DNA of 64,000 nucleotides from Porcipelethomonas sp964621265. Its GTDB lineage: Bacteria; Bacillota; Clostridia; Oscillospirales; Ruminococcaceae. The stretch is taken from assembly GCA_964621265.1 (NCBI GenBank), contig CAZULQ010000005.1:1-64000 (forward strand), given 5' to 3'. Below the pieces are notes generated by a model. It did no database searches. It worked only from the letters and a program-made list of their open reading frames with translations, and was not told the DNA's origin. The stretch's first letter is position 1. The number at the start of each line of letters is the position of its first letter. The translations under genes were made by a program, and so were the position numbers. Below are positions 1 to 10,312 of the stretch, in pieces.

Positions 1-51
1 ATTATACATATTATTTCATGTTTTTTACTTTAATACCACATTTTCGCATAA

Positions 52-76
52 AAAGGGTGCTATAAAAGCACCCTTT
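52..76 (-). terminator. Intrinsic terminator of the pectate lyase gene
   Basis: A 9-bp perfect stem (52-60 with 68-76) and 7-nt loop are followed on the minus strand by a run of T. It lies 11 bp beyond the stop codon of the minus-strand gene ending at 87. Confidence 0.85.
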
Positions 77-86
77 ATTACTTTTA

Positions 87-3000
87 TTATTTTTCACCGA
101 GAAGGAGTCGTCTGATTAAGATTGCATCAAATGCGTCAATCTTCTTATCTGAGTTAAGGTCGCCCGCTTCCCAGTCATTGAGTGTATCCATACCGATATG
201 CCACTTCTGCATCATAACAACATCGGCTACTGTGAATTTTCCGTCCGCATTAACGTCGCCCTTTACGTCAACAGGTTCTGTTGTCGGCTCAGTTGGCGGT
301 TCTGTTGTTGGTTCTGTTGTTGGTTCAGTTGTTGGTTCTGTTGTCGGAGGCTCTGTTGGTTCTTCAGCCTGTTCTGTTACAAGAACAGTATAGTTCACAC
401 AGCTTTGTGAAGTGCCGTTCTGTCCGAGTGTTATCACGTCACCCTCAGCAAAATCCTTTGCATAGAGGTTGAATGTAACGTCCTTGTTATTAACAAGGCT
501 CATATCAGTCTTTTCCCAGCCAGAAAGCCATGAAGGAGCGCCCACTCCCGAAACAACTCTTGAATCAAGTGCAACATAAACCGTAATATCAGCACCCGCT
601 TTAAATGTCGCAAGGTCTGTTGTGATTGTTTTTGCGTCGCATGGTGTAACGATAAGCTCTGCACCGAGAACCTCATCAGGAACTGTTGCATAGGTTACAT
701 CTCTGTCACCGAACACAAGGTCGCCGACTGCAAGGCTTTCATCAATTGACCAGTATTTATAAAGTGCCGCATCGCTTGGGAGAAGTTCCTTTATAAGCTT
801 GCCATCAATCGGGTCAAGCTTGATTTTCAGCGTCCACTTCTGATTATCTGAGCCGTCGCACGCCCACTGAACAGCAGTTGCACCCTCGTCCTTTGAACCC
901 GAAACAATTCCGATACAGCTGTCATCAGCTGTTGCCTTAGTGCAGATTGTGTATGTTCCGTCACCATTGTCAACGAACTTGAACTTTCGTGCATCAGACT
1001 TGTCATTTGTCCAGATACCGATGTTTGTGCCGTTTGCTGTTTCGCCATAGCTGAGGTCAAGACAGTAAGTTTTTCCGTCGCCTACTTCGGAGTAAACGTA
1101 GTAATAGCCGTCGCCTGCATCTTCAAGTGTCCAGCCGTTTGCACCTGTTGTGCCCTGCTGAACGTCTGTTCCGCATGCTGCAGTACCGTCTTTAACTTCA
1201 AGCTGAAGTCCGCTGCCAACGTTTGTAATTGTGTATTCATAAGCTGTATCAATAACTGCGCCTGTCTTGCCTGGTGTTACAGGAGTTCCGTAAACAACAG
1301 GGTCACCTGCGAGTTCATTAAGATACATTTCGATATTTGTATAGTCATCAGGTGAAAGTGAAACCTTTGAGGCATCTGACGCATCATTCGGGTTAAGTCC
1401 GTGCTTTTCTTCCCATGTGTTCGGCATACCGTCACGGTCTGTGTCGTTTGCGGCACTTGTTGCACCATTTGTACTATGTGCAAAGTTTGAAGATGTCGGA
1501 TATCCGCCTGCGTCAGTCTGGCTGTCAATAATGCCCTTAAGAGAAGCCTTTGAGCCTGTGTATGTGTAAGAACCGTTTGTAACTTCCTTGATGTAACGTG
1601 AGTCAATGTAGTCCCAGCCTGTTACTGATTTACCGCCCGCACCTGCACCTGCGATAACGCTCTTATATGCATTTTCGGCAGTTTCAAGATTAATGTAGTT
1701 TTCAAAGAAAGGAGTATTGCTTCTTACATCAGCAGTAGTTGAGTTCTTTCCGCCTGAAATGGCTCTGCCCTTATCCCACGCATTATCAGATGCGTTAAGG
1801 AGATAGCTGCCGCTTCTTGACTGCATGATATTACCCGAAACGTACATCTTCTGCATATCTGATGTTCCGAGTTCGTTTCCGTCCATTGAAACAATATGGA
1901 GGCTTTCGTTGCTGACAGAACCCGCCTTATAGAAGTTGTTTACGAAGTTCAGGCGTCTTGCACCACCGTCAGTTGTTCTGTCTCGCCAGTTATAGACAAC
2001 GTTGTTACTGATATCGAGCTGACCGCCGTATGTAACGCCGTCCTGTTCAACAGCGCCGGCAAGCGACCAGTTACGTCCTGTATTATTAATAAGGAGATTG
2101 TGGTGGAAGCTTCCTGTATATCCGCTGATAGACGCCGCAAATGAGTGCGGCTCAGTCTGCGTACGATCATTAGCATCATAGTGAACCGATTCATTAAGTG
2201 ATTCACCGATGATATTCCACTGGAATGTGATATTCTGAGAAGATCTTGAACTGAAGCCTTCGTCAGTTGCCCAGGAAATAGAGCAATGGTCAACGATTGA
2301 CTGATTACAGCTTGCAAGACCCATACCGCCTGTTGACTTTCCGTTCATATCACCGACACGAACACGGATATCACGGATTATAAGGTCTGATGTACCGATA
2401 CCGCCGAAGTCATAGTTGATAAGAGTGATACCGTCACCAGGAGCAGTCTGACCTGCTATATATACGTTACCTGCATTATCAGGGATTGACAGAGTGCTCT
2501 TGAGTGAAATAACGCCGCCGACATCGAATACAATAATTCTCGGAACGCCCTTCCAGTCTTCAGTCTGCCACTGCTTGTCACAAAGCGCCCAGCGAAGTGA
2601 ACCTTCGCCTGAGTCATTGAGGTTTGTAACGTGAATAACCTGACCGCCTCTGCCGCCTCGTGCGTAACGTCCGTAGCCTTCGGCTGTCGGGAACGCAAGA
2701 CGGTTGAGATTGAACGAGTGAACGCCGCCCTTTATAACCTTACCGCTGCTGTCAATTGTGTCAACTCGCCAGTAATATGTAGGAACAGATGAAAGTCTGC
2801 TGTCAAGCTCGTAATTTGTGCCTGTTGTGTTTCCGAGATATTCAGATGATGAAGTTGTTGCGCTGAATACCTTGTCATAGTCAGTACCGAGGTAAACATT
2901 ATGACTCTTAGCATTCTTGCCTGCCTTCCATGAAAGTCCCTCTGAGACATCATGATGATTGTCCTGGTCAGCAGGATTTATTGCTGATACGCCGTAAATC

Positions 3001-3698
3001 GGGTCACCGCCGTCAATTTCAAAGCCGTTGAGCCATGCATTTCCGCTTCCCTCAGGTGCAATCAGAACTGTTACAGTCTGTCCCGATGCAACATTGAAGG
3101 TTGAATATGACATGCCCGCATTGTCCTCGTCTGTAACTCTTGTAGGACAGGATACTCCTGTTGCAGTCTTTGTGCCGTTAATAGTAACGCTCATTGTTCC
3201 GACTGTTGCGTTATCAACACAGCTATGCCATGTTTTAAGGCTGTGAGTACCCGCAGAAAGTCCCTTGATTTCAAGCTTTAATATTCCTCCGCCGCTGCTG
3301 TTATCAATAGTAACGCCGTCCATTGTCATGTAAGGGTAAATACCGCTCTGAAGCTGAAGCTTTTTGTTGTTTACACTTCTTACATCTCCGCTTGCACCGC
3401 CGCCGTTACTGAGTGTGTAACTAAGACCGCTGAGGGTTGTTGATGCGGTAGCGCCGCCCGGGACTGACCAGTTGTCAGCATAACGTGCAAAAGAAGCCTT
3501 TCTGCCGTCGTTGGCATTGAGGTCAACTGTAATTCTGCTGCCTGTTTCGGCAACAGCAGTGTTTTCAAGTCCGAAAAAGCCGCCGTATGTACCGTAATCG
3601 GTTTCCGCAGCGGTTTTCAGCACACCCGTACCTGTTGCACAGAGCGTGAGCGCAGATACCCACGCAAGGCTTTTTCTGAAAAAGCTCTTGTTTAACAT
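87..3698 (-). CDS. Secreted multidomain pectate lyase (PL1-like) with ricin-type module and dockerin
   Basis: This is a 1203-aa secreted enzyme predicted to cleave polygalacturonan by beta-elimination while docked to a cellulosome. Residues 1-32 are a signal peptide. A beta-sandwich, CBM-like region (about 35-230) and a fibronectin-III-like segment (about 235-335) precede the catalytic parallel beta-helix. That helix starts at GRYARGGRGG and carries IVDHCSISWATDE, typical of PL1-type lyases. A calcium-binding DTDRDGMPNTWEE segment closes it. A ricin-type beta-trefoil (about 820-960), a module shared with two other pectinases here (about 970-1110), a PTEPTTEP linker and a dockerin (GDVNADG and GDLNSDK calcium loops, last ~57 residues) follow. 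Domain borders are estimates by eye; the PL1 assignment is from motif similarity. Confidence 0.88.
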   Translation of the reverse strand: MLNKSFFRKSLAWVSALTLCATGTGVLKTAAETDYGTYGGFFGLENTAVAETGSRITVDLNANDGRKASFARYADNWSVPGGATASTTLSGLSYTLSNGGGASGDVRSVNNKKLQLQSGIYPYMTMDGVTIDNSSGGGILKLEIKGLSAGTHSLKTWHSCVDNATVGTMSVTINGTKTATGVSCPTRVTDEDNAGMSYSTFNVASGQTVTVLIAPEGSGNAWLNGFEIDGGDPIYGVSAINPADQDNHHDVSEGLSWKAGKNAKSHNVYLGTDYDKVFSATTSSSEYLGNTTGTNYELDSRLSSVPTYYWRVDTIDSSGKVIKGGVHSFNLNRLAFPTAEGYGRYARGGRGGQVIHVTNLNDSGEGSLRWALCDKQWQTEDWKGVPRIIVFDVGGVISLKSTLSIPDNAGNVYIAGQTAPGDGITLINYDFGGIGTSDLIIRDIRVRVGDMNGKSTGGMGLASCNQSIVDHCSISWATDEGFSSRSSQNITFQWNIIGESLNESVHYDANDRTQTEPHSFAASISGYTGSFHHNLLINNTGRNWSLAGAVEQDGVTYGGQLDISNNVVYNWRDRTTDGGARRLNFVNNFYKAGSVSNESLHIVSMDGNELGTSDMQKMYVSGNIMQSRSGSYLLNASDNAWDKGRAISGGKNSTTADVRSNTPFFENYINLETAENAYKSVIAGAGAGGKSVTGWDYIDSRYIKEVTNGSYTYTGSKASLKGIIDSQTDAGGYPTSSNFAHSTNGATSAANDTDRDGMPNTWEEKHGLNPNDASDASKVSLSPDDYTNIEMYLNELAGDPVVYGTPVTPGKTGAVIDTAYEYTITNVGSGLQLEVKDGTAACGTDVQQGTTGANGWTLEDAGDGYYYVYSEVGDGKTYCLDLSYGETANGTNIGIWTNDKSDARKFKFVDNGDGTYTICTKATADDSCIGIVSGSKDEGATAVQWACDGSDNQKWTLKIKLDPIDGKLIKELLPSDAALYKYWSIDESLAVGDLVFGDRDVTYATVPDEVLGAELIVTPCDAKTITTDLATFKAGADITVYVALDSRVVSGVGAPSWLSGWEKTDMSLVNNKDVTFNLYAKDFAEGDVITLGQNGTSQSCVNYTVLVTEQAEEPTEPPTTEPTTEPTTEPTTEPPTEPTTEPVDVKGDVNADGKFTVADVVMMQKWHIGMDTLNDWEAGDLNSDKKIDAFDAILIRRLLLGEK

Positions 3699-3861
3699 TT
3701 CTTAATTCCTCCATATACCTTGTGTATTATGTTTAAAATTTTCTCATATTACCGAATATTTATATACATTATTTTACCACAAAGCTCTAAAAATTGCAAT
3801 TGCAAATATATGCATAATTATTGCAAATCGTGCAATTTAGCACGCTTTATTGATATAACGA

Positions 3862-3891
3862 TAAAAAGGCTGTGCAAAATCGCACAGCCTT
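3862..3891 (-). terminator. Intrinsic terminator of the CAP-dockerin gene
   Basis: A 10-bp stem AAGGCTGTGC/GCACAGCCTT with a 6-nt loop is followed by TTTTT on the minus strand, 34 bp after the stop codon at 3926. Confidence 0.85.
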
Positions 3892-3925
3892 AAGTCACAT
3901 ATTCAAAGTATATACAGCCTTTTTA

Positions 3926-4579
3926 CTATATAAGTAATACAGCCCAGTAGTGCTTATAATCATCGTTCATGCCGCAGTAGCCAATACCGATTTTTGTATA
4001 CTGGTCACTCATAAGCTTTGTTCTTACAGTACTGCTTCCGAGAAATGCGCTGAGCACTTCTTCCGGAGTTGCAGGCACTGCCGCAACGCATGTTGCACAT
4101 GATTCGTAAGCAATGTCATATTCAGCAAAAATTGTGAAGAAGTCAGAGCCGTCAGGTCTGTAATCCCCCGAGAACTTGTTAGGAAGTTCAGCGGCACGCT
4201 TCATTGCCGCATCAGTCAGAGTCTGGTCAAATTCAAGACCCATGGCATTATTTAACATTCTTGTTGTATTGATAAGAGTAGCAAGCTCATTTAATTTTCC
4301 TTCCGCAAGAATATAACGTGCCACGAAAACAGCGTCATAAATGTTGACTTTTGAGTCTTTATTATAATCAGCCATAATAAGAGCATCACCTTCAAGTGAA
4401 GCATCGCCCATTACATGCTTGCTGATATTAACCGCATCGTAAAGATTGACAACACCGTCGGAATTTGTATCTCCGTTTCTTAATTCCTGGGCACTTGCAG
4501 TAATACCTGATGCTGCAATAAGTCCGACTGTCAATATTGAAGAAAATACGGCAAGTGACTTCTTAAAAATATTTTTCAT
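3926..4579 (-). CDS. Secreted dockerin protein with CAP (SCP/PR1-like) domain
   Basis: The 217-aa product has a signal peptide (about 1-30, cleaved after ASA). A dockerin follows at once (about 34-92), with two calcium loops GDTNSDGVVNLYDA and ADYNKDSKVNIYDA. The C-terminal ~120 residues look like a CAP domain: RMLNNAMGL, AMKRAAEL, RPDGSDF, then YTKIGIGY and HYWAVLLI, which match the usual spacing of CAP signature blocks. CAP proteins are secreted and have diverse or unknown roles. A dockerin suggests display on the cellulosome, with the unusual N-terminal placement of the dockerin before the partner domain. Function is not established; a binding or stress role is only a guess. Confidence 0.8.
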   Translation of the reverse strand: MKNIFKKSLAVFSSILTVGLIAASGITASAQELRNGDTNSDGVVNLYDAVNISKHVMGDASLEGDALIMADYNKDSKVNIYDAVFVARYILAEGKLNELATLINTTRMLNNAMGLEFDQTLTDAAMKRAAELPNKFSGDYRPDGSDFFTIFAEYDIAYESCATCVAAVPATPEEVLSAFLGSSTVRTKLMSDQYTKIGIGYCGMNDDYKHYWAVLLI

Positions 4580-4692
4580 ATTGTTCTTTCCCTTTCCATT
4601 TATAGTGCATTAAAAATTATATCATATAATCATTTATTTTTCAAGACACAATTATGATAATAATTTAGCATTAATGCGTAAAAAATGTTGCA

Positions 4693-5301
4693 TTATCCGA
4701 TTTTCGTACCACAGTCGTTGCAGAATACCGCAAGCTCATCATCCGACACTGCGCCGCATGAAGGACAAACCTTCTTTTCTGCCTTAGCTTCCGGCTGTAC
4801 AGGCTTTTCTTCAATGGCAATCACCTGCTCCGGAACATTTTCAGGAGCCTTGTCACAGTCAGAAAGCTTTACTCCGCATACTTCACAGAACTGTGCACCC
4901 TCGTAAATAGGTGCTCCGCACTTAAAGCAGAGAGTGTTTTTCTGTTCTATTGCAAGCTTTGTGCCGCATTTTGCGCAAAACAGCGAACCGCTTTTGAACG
5001 GCGCCATGCAGTTCGGGCAGCATCTTCTGATTTTAATTTTCTTAATCATTTCCTGAGTCTGTGTTATTTTTTCCATAGACTCCCTGATTGAACTGACAGC
5101 ATCTGAAAAATCGTCAGCAGGAGCGTGACCATATTTTTCAAAATAGAGTTTGCCTATCATTTTGTAATTAAGCTCGATTTTCTGAGTTTCATTCCTTATA
5201 ATACTGTTGAGTGATGAAACCTCAGACGCATCCTTTGCTTTCTGTACAAGCTCTTTGCTTTTGTTTGAAATATTACTCCCTATTCTTTCAAAATAAGACA
5301 T
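4693..5301 (-). CDS. Triple zinc-ribbon protein with N-terminal helical region
   Basis: This 202-aa protein has no signal peptide. Residues 1-90 are predicted helical and probably coiled coil. Three CxxC...CxxC zinc ribbons follow: CCPNCMAPF...CAKCG, CFKCGAPI...CEVCG and, after a Pro/Glu-rich spacer, CPSCGAV...CNDCG at the C terminus. Such zinc-ribbon proteins are common in Firmicutes and mostly uncharacterised. The gene is transcribed away from the phosphotransferase gene at 5433, the two sharing a 131-bp divergent intergenic region. No specific function is assigned. Confidence 0.8.
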   Translation of the reverse strand: MSYFERIGSNISNKSKELVQKAKDASEVSSLNSIIRNETQKIELNYKMIGKLYFEKYGHAPADDFSDAVSSIRESMEKITQTQEMIKKIKIRRCCPNCMAPFKSGSLFCAKCGTKLAIEQKNTLCFKCGAPIYEGAQFCEVCGVKLSDCDKAPENVPEQVIAIEEKPVQPEAKAEKKVCPSCGAVSDDELAVFCNDCGTKIG

Positions 5302-5432
5302 AACAATTCACCTTTCTTAAAATAAATTCCCGTTTAATATTATAGCACTTTTTTTATTTTTCTGCAACTATTGAATTATTCTTTTTTTCTGATATAATTA
5401 AATTATAGAAAATCAGCAGAAAGGACGCTAAA

Positions 5433-6425
5433 ATGTACAATATTCCCGTTATCCTCAGAAGCTTCGGAATAAATGCATCTGAAATCAAGATTGAGCGTAT
5501 AAGCACAGGTCATGTCAACGAGACTTTAAAAATATATTCTAAAGACGGCCTTTATATTCTTCAGAAAATCAATACAGACATTTTCCGCTGTCCCGAAAAG
5601 GTAATGCACAATATAAATATCGCACAGACACTTATGAAAAAAGGCTTTCTTGAAAACGGCACAGACCCTTCGGGGAGATTTCCTGCCTATCTTTACTCGG
5701 GTAACAAAAACTATCTTACAGATAACGGATTCTGGCGTATATACGAGTATATCGAAAGCGTTGACGCCCCTCCGACAATTGAGTCTGTCGGTATTTTCGG
5801 CAGTCTGCTTGGCGAATTTCACAAATATACCGATACTGCTGATACATCTGAGCTCTATACTACAATTGATGGCTTCCATGACATTGAAAAAAATATTTCC
5901 GCCGCAGTGATGTGCGACGGAATATGCGGGAAAACTGCTGATTATCTCTCAGAAGTCAATGATTTTTATAAAAGAAGCAAAAGCTGTCTTTCTGAAAAAA
6001 GACTTGTTCACAATGATGTAAAATGGGCGAATGTACTTATAAATCCGCTGTCAGGACTTCCCGAAGCCATAATCGACTACGACACCGTCATGGAGGGTTA
6101 TGCCGCATTTGATTTCGGGGACGCTGTAAGGTCGGCGTGTGTTACAAGCGATTATAAAATCGACGCAAGTATGCTAAAAAGCCTTGCCGAAGGCTATAAC
6201 AGTCAGTATGGCAGATTGTGCCCCGAGGAACAGGCTCTTGGAATACTTGCAATTACAACCGAGCTTTCCGCACGATATCTTCACTCATGTCTGAGCGATA
6301 AAAACGGATTCCCCGCAATGACTGTTGCAGAGCGTCTTGAGCGACACGAAAATACGCTCAGGCTTTCACAGCATATTTTTGAAAATTTCAGCGGAATAGT
6401 AAGCATCTGCCGTCAGACTACATAG
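5433..6425 (+). CDS. APH/choline-kinase-fold phosphotransferase, NahK-like sugar kinase
   Basis: The 330-aa cytoplasmic protein shows the aminoglycoside-phosphotransferase fold. The catalytic loop is LVHNDVKWANVL (HxDxxxxN type) and the metal-binding segment is IIDYDTVMEGYAAFDFGD. The N terminus, with STGHVNETLKI and YILQKIN, resembles N-acetylhexosamine 1-kinase relatives rather than antibiotic-resistance enzymes. The likely reaction is ATP-dependent phosphorylation of a sugar at C1, but the substrate cannot be read from the sequence. Its 3' end overlaps the converging gene 6418-7476 by 8 bp. An AGAAAGGA-type ribosome binding site precedes the ATG at 5433. Confidence 0.72.
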   Translation: MYNIPVILRSFGINASEIKIERISTGHVNETLKIYSKDGLYILQKINTDIFRCPEKVMHNINIAQTLMKKGFLENGTDPSGRFPAYLYSGNKNYLTDNGFWRIYEYIESVDAPPTIESVGIFGSLLGEFHKYTDTADTSELYTTIDGFHDIEKNISAAVMCDGICGKTADYLSEVNDFYKRSKSCLSEKRLVHNDVKWANVLINPLSGLPEAIIDYDTVMEGYAAFDFGDAVRSACVTSDYKIDASMLKSLAEGYNSQYGRLCPEEQALGILAITTELSARYLHSCLSDKNGFPAMTVAERLERHENTLRLSQHIFENFSGIVSICRQTT

Positions 6426-7476
6426 CTTTTATGCGCTTTACAAGCTTTGCTGAAAATCTGCTTAGTTTTTCAAAGTCAATAGCGTCGATATAATATTTTT
6501 CAAGTTCATCATGTACCGAAAGTGCCTCTGACAGAATTTCTGCCGCCTCCTGTGCAAGCTGTAATGACGCTTTTTTATCAAAATTGAAGCGCTGTTTTCT
6601 TAAAGACAGCTTTTCATTATTATAAAAGCGTCTGAAATTAATCTGTGCGGACGGTGTCTGTGTGCATTTATTGAAAAAGTTTGACGTCATAAACGCAACG
6701 CCTGCCGATTCAGACACAACATGCTCATACATTGGAGTGTGGTGCATATTACATTCGCTTATAACCGTATCATGTCCGTTATTTGTAAGGTAATCAGCCA
6801 CAATACGCAGGAGGAAATCACTTCCTGTAAAATAATCATCACTCAGTATATAGACGCTTAAATCCCCTGTCAGTTTACGTGTATAATAGTTTTCAGTTGT
6901 AAACGCTGAAAGCTGTCTGAAAAACACTTTTCCCTTTGCGCCCTTATTTTTTGATATTGCCTTGCGGCACAGTCTTGAGGCGTAGGCTGTCAGCTTTTCC
7001 TTGTTAAGAGCCTGCTCACCAATTGAGGCTATATCGTCATTTATTGAAGCAACAGCCTTTATATACGCCCTGACTCTTGCATGAAGCGCTTTGTTTTCAT
7101 CAGCAGTTTTTCTGATTTCCGCTGAAAAGTCCCTGAGCTTTCTGCTGTCCCAGTATTCCCCGAGATTTACTATTTCCTGTGCGGCACCGGGGTATATCGG
7201 GTCAAAGGTATGAGGAGATGTGCCGTCAACGACAATCAGCTTTTTTTCCTCAATCACAACCGCATCAAGTGATTTTATATCAGATGAGCAGTAATATAAC
7301 GAAACCGTACAGTCGCTGAATTCCTCAGCGATTTTTTTCATGAGTGTTGATTTTCCCGTACCTGGGCCACCCTTTAAAATAATTGTGTAATATCCCTCCG
7401 ATTCAATAAGATGTGAAAAATCCGAACGGAACCCTGAAGGCGATGTACCGCCCAGAAAATAAGTTTGCTTTATCAT
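6418..7476 (-). CDS. P-loop ATPase of unknown function
   Basis: This 352-aa cytoplasmic protein has a clear Walker A motif, GGPGTGKST, at about residues 37-45, preceded by a conserved FLGGTSPSGFRSDF opening. It resembles a Firmicute ATPase family of about 360 residues with no established role. The region around LIVVDGTSPHTFDP could supply a Walker B-like aspartate. The gene converges on the NahK-like kinase gene and overlaps it by 8 bp, so the two are not an operon. No function is assigned. Confidence 0.72.
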   Translation of the reverse strand: MIKQTYFLGGTSPSGFRSDFSHLIESEGYYTIILKGGPGTGKSTLMKKIAEEFSDCTVSLYYCSSDIKSLDAVVIEEKKLIVVDGTSPHTFDPIYPGAAQEIVNLGEYWDSRKLRDFSAEIRKTADENKALHARVRAYIKAVASINDDIASIGEQALNKEKLTAYASRLCRKAISKNKGAKGKVFFRQLSAFTTENYYTRKLTGDLSVYILSDDYFTGSDFLLRIVADYLTNNGHDTVISECNMHHTPMYEHVVSESAGVAFMTSNFFNKCTQTPSAQINFRRFYNNEKLSLRKQRFNFDKKASLQLAQEAAEILSEALSVHDELEKYYIDAIDFEKLSRFSAKLVKRIKAM

Positions 7477-7598
7477 GTTTTCTCCCTTTCAGCCGTTTGT
7501 GGCATTTTACAGTTGATTTACACTATATTTTATGCCGCAAATGCTGTATTGACACAGATTATGTATTGTTTTTGCAATAAAAAATCCACAAAAAAGCA

Positions 7599-7627
7599 TT
7601 GTACAGTTGAAATTATTGTGATATAAT
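7599..7627 (+). promoter_or_regulatory. Sigma-A-type promoter for the PL1-CBM6 lyase
   Basis: TTGTAC (7599-7604) and TATAAT (7622-7627) are separated by exactly 17 bp. They lie 44 bp upstream of the chosen ATG at 7671. Confidence 0.65.
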
Positions 7628-7670
7628 TAATATGCAAATTTTATTTTATGGTAAATATATGGAGGAAATT

Positions 7671-10271
7671 ATGAAAAAAATCAAAAGAGGACTTGCTTTT
7701 CTGACCTCTCTTGCACTTTCTCTTTCTGTCGGTGCGTATTTTGACAGTACAGACAGAACTGTGGAAACTGCGTCGGCAGCATCGAACATTCTCGCATTCC
7801 CTGGAGCTGTCGGAGGCGGTAAATATGCAACAGGCGGTCGTGGCGGCGAGGTTTATCACGTTACAAATCTTAACGACAGCGGCGCAGGCTCTTTCCGTGA
7901 CGCTGTAAGCAAATCAAACAGAATTGTCGTTTTTGATGTAAGCGGAACAATCGAGCTTACAAGCAACGTTGTAGTCCAGAGCAATATCACTATTGCGGGA
8001 CAGACTGCTCCAGGCGGCTCGGGTATCACACTCAAAAACTACAAGCTCGGTCTGGGCGGCGAAAACTGTATTGTAAGATACATAAGCTCACGTCCCGGTC
8101 CTTACAAGGCAACAAGCTCGGGTAATGACGCCTTAGGCGGTGCGGGCGGTTCAAATTCAATCGTTGACCACTGCTCAATCGGCTGGGCATCTGATGAACA
8201 GTGGGGTCTTTATTCAAAAAATGACAACTATACATGTCAGTACACAATAATTGGTCCTGCAAACTCATGGGGCGGTCACGCAAAGGGCGTTCACGGTTTC
8301 GGAATTATGCTCGGTCGTTCAAACGTTTCATACGACCACAACCTTATTATACACAATGTTTCCAGAAACTTCCGTGGTAAAGTGCCAGACCAGAATGCCG
8401 CTGACTTCACAAACAATATCATCTATGACTGGGGTTATCAGACAACTTACGGTACAATCGGTCATATCAACTATGTAAACAATACTCTTAAGGCGGGTAA
8501 TTCAACTACTGGTGCATATTATTACGCACAGGTATCCGACAATGATAACTTCAAGGTTTATCTTTCGGGAAACAGAATTCTCAACAAGGACAATACTGTA
8601 AGAAATGACACATCATCAAACTGGTCAGCTATGAAGTATAACGACAGCAAATCCGAGGCTACTACAAGAGTTGATGAGCATTTCCCTGTTACAACAAACG
8701 GCATTGACGTTTCATCGGTTCTTACTGCTGAAAGTGCTGAGGCTTCATACGACCACGTTATAAGCTTTGCAGGTAATGGTATTTCACCAACTCAGCGAAC
8801 AGCTATCGACCAGCAGTGTGCAGCTGATACATTAAACGGCACCGGCTCATGCAGCGGTACAGCGGCTTATGATTCATCAGTTACAGACCTTGACAAGTTC
8901 AAGATTGAATGCGGTGTGACATATAATTACCCTGCTCCTGTCCTCCAGAAAACAATAACTGACGCAGATAACGACGGTATGGATGACAACTGGGAGCTTG
9001 CAAGAGGTCTTAACCCTGCTGACGCTTCTGATACAAACGGCGACTACTGCGGTCTTGGATACACAAACATTGAGTACTACATAAATGACCTTACAGTAAA
9101 TTCATTCCCTGAGGGCGTTGTGACACCTTCTCCTGAAGAGGGAGTTGACCCGATTTCTGCATTTGAAACAATCGAGGCTGAAAACTTCAGCACACAGGAA
9201 GGTATCGTTGCTGAAGACTGCTCAGAAGGCGGTCAGAACATCGGTTACATCGAAAACGGCGATTATGCAATGTACAGAGCTGTTGACTTTGAAGATGGTG
9301 CAAAATCATTTTCTGTAAGAGTTGCAACTTCTCAGCCAGGCGGTGCTGTTGAGCTTTATCTTGACAGCTTAAGCGGCACTCCTGTTGCAACATGCAACAT
9401 AACAAATACAGGTAGCTGGCAGACATGGGTTGACGCCAAGTTCAATATCCCGACAATTACAGGTACGCACAATCTTTATCTTAAATTTACAGGCGGAGAA
9501 AGCTATCTTTTCAACATAAACAATTTTGTATTCAGCAAGGAAGCACTTCCGCTTAACGGTACACTTATAAAAAATCTGACAGTACTCGACTCTGAGCGCT
9601 GTGCAAGCTGGAACATAGGAGCAAATGCCGCAGACGGCGCTACTATCTATGGCGACAGAGCGTTTACATTCACAGGTCTCCCGAGTGAGCTTGTCGGTGC
9701 TGAATATATCATGACAGCATGTGACTCTAAAAATGCGACAACTGACCTTGCAAAATTCACAGCGGGCGCTGACATGAATATCTATGTTGCACTCGATTCA
9801 AGAGTTACAACTGCGCCAAGCTGGCTTTCAGACTACGAAAAAACAGCACTTACTTTCGCAAGCTCAAACGACGTAACATTTGTCGTATACAAAAAGAGTG
9901 TAAAATCCGGCGATGCTGTAACACTCGGTACAAACGGACAGTCAGCAAGCTGCATTAACTACACAGTTCTTGCAACAGCGGGTTCAGCAATTGAGCCTAC
10001 TGAACCGCCAACAGAAGCTGAGACTCAGGCACCGACAACTGCTCCTGTGACAGAGCCTCCGACAGAACCGACAACAGAACCTGTTACAAATATAAGCGGC
10101 GATATAAACAAGGACGGTTCACTCAATGTCGCTGACGCAGTTCTGCTCCAGAAATATCTCGTCAATCTCGGCAGTCTCAGCGCTGACCAGACAGAAGCGG
10201 CTGATTTAAACAGTGATAACATTCTCAATGCATTTGACGTTGTGCTTATTAAGAGAGCTATTCTCAAATAA
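7671..10271 (+). CDS. Secreted pectate lyase (PL1-like) with CBM6 and dockerin
   Basis: The 866-aa product starts at the ATG at 7671, chosen over an in-frame ATG at 7632, because GGAGG (7661-7665) is correctly spaced and a normal signal peptide begins there. The catalytic domain (about 40-480) opens with KYATGGRGGEVYHV and has IVDHCSIGWASDEQ, as in the first lyase of the window. It closes with a DADNDGMDDNWE calcium segment. A CBM6 (EAENFSTQEG to YLFNINNFVFS, about 500-640) follows. Next come the module shared with the other pectinases (about 645-780), a PTEPPTEA linker and a C-terminal dockerin (GDINKDG, ADLNSDN). CBM6 modules bind xylan or glucans in known enzymes, so the wall target may be broader than pectin. 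Confidence 0.9.
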   Translation: MKKIKRGLAFLTSLALSLSVGAYFDSTDRTVETASAASNILAFPGAVGGGKYATGGRGGEVYHVTNLNDSGAGSFRDAVSKSNRIVVFDVSGTIELTSNVVVQSNITIAGQTAPGGSGITLKNYKLGLGGENCIVRYISSRPGPYKATSSGNDALGGAGGSNSIVDHCSIGWASDEQWGLYSKNDNYTCQYTIIGPANSWGGHAKGVHGFGIMLGRSNVSYDHNLIIHNVSRNFRGKVPDQNAADFTNNIIYDWGYQTTYGTIGHINYVNNTLKAGNSTTGAYYYAQVSDNDNFKVYLSGNRILNKDNTVRNDTSSNWSAMKYNDSKSEATTRVDEHFPVTTNGIDVSSVLTAESAEASYDHVISFAGNGISPTQRTAIDQQCAADTLNGTGSCSGTAAYDSSVTDLDKFKIECGVTYNYPAPVLQKTITDADNDGMDDNWELARGLNPADASDTNGDYCGLGYTNIEYYINDLTVNSFPEGVVTPSPEEGVDPISAFETIEAENFSTQEGIVAEDCSEGGQNIGYIENGDYAMYRAVDFEDGAKSFSVRVATSQPGGAVELYLDSLSGTPVATCNITNTGSWQTWVDAKFNIPTITGTHNLYLKFTGGESYLFNINNFVFSKEALPLNGTLIKNLTVLDSERCASWNIGANAADGATIYGDRAFTFTGLPSELVGAEYIMTACDSKNATTDLAKFTAGADMNIYVALDSRVTTAPSWLSDYEKTALTFASSNDVTFVVYKKSVKSGDAVTLGTNGQSASCINYTVLATAGSAIEPTEPPTEAETQAPTTAPVTEPPTEPTTEPVTNISGDINKDGSLNVADAVLLQKYLVNLGSLSADQTEAADLNSDNILNAFDVVLIKRAILK

Positions 10272-10279
10272 TTCTTTTT

Positions 10280-10312
10280 CTCCGGAACTATTCTGTTCCG
10301 GAGAACTTTTTT
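10280..10312 (+). terminator. Intrinsic terminator
   Basis: The stem CTCCGGAAC/GTTCCGGAG (10280-10288 with 10295-10303) is followed by TTTTTT, directly after the lyase stop codon. Confidence 0.9.
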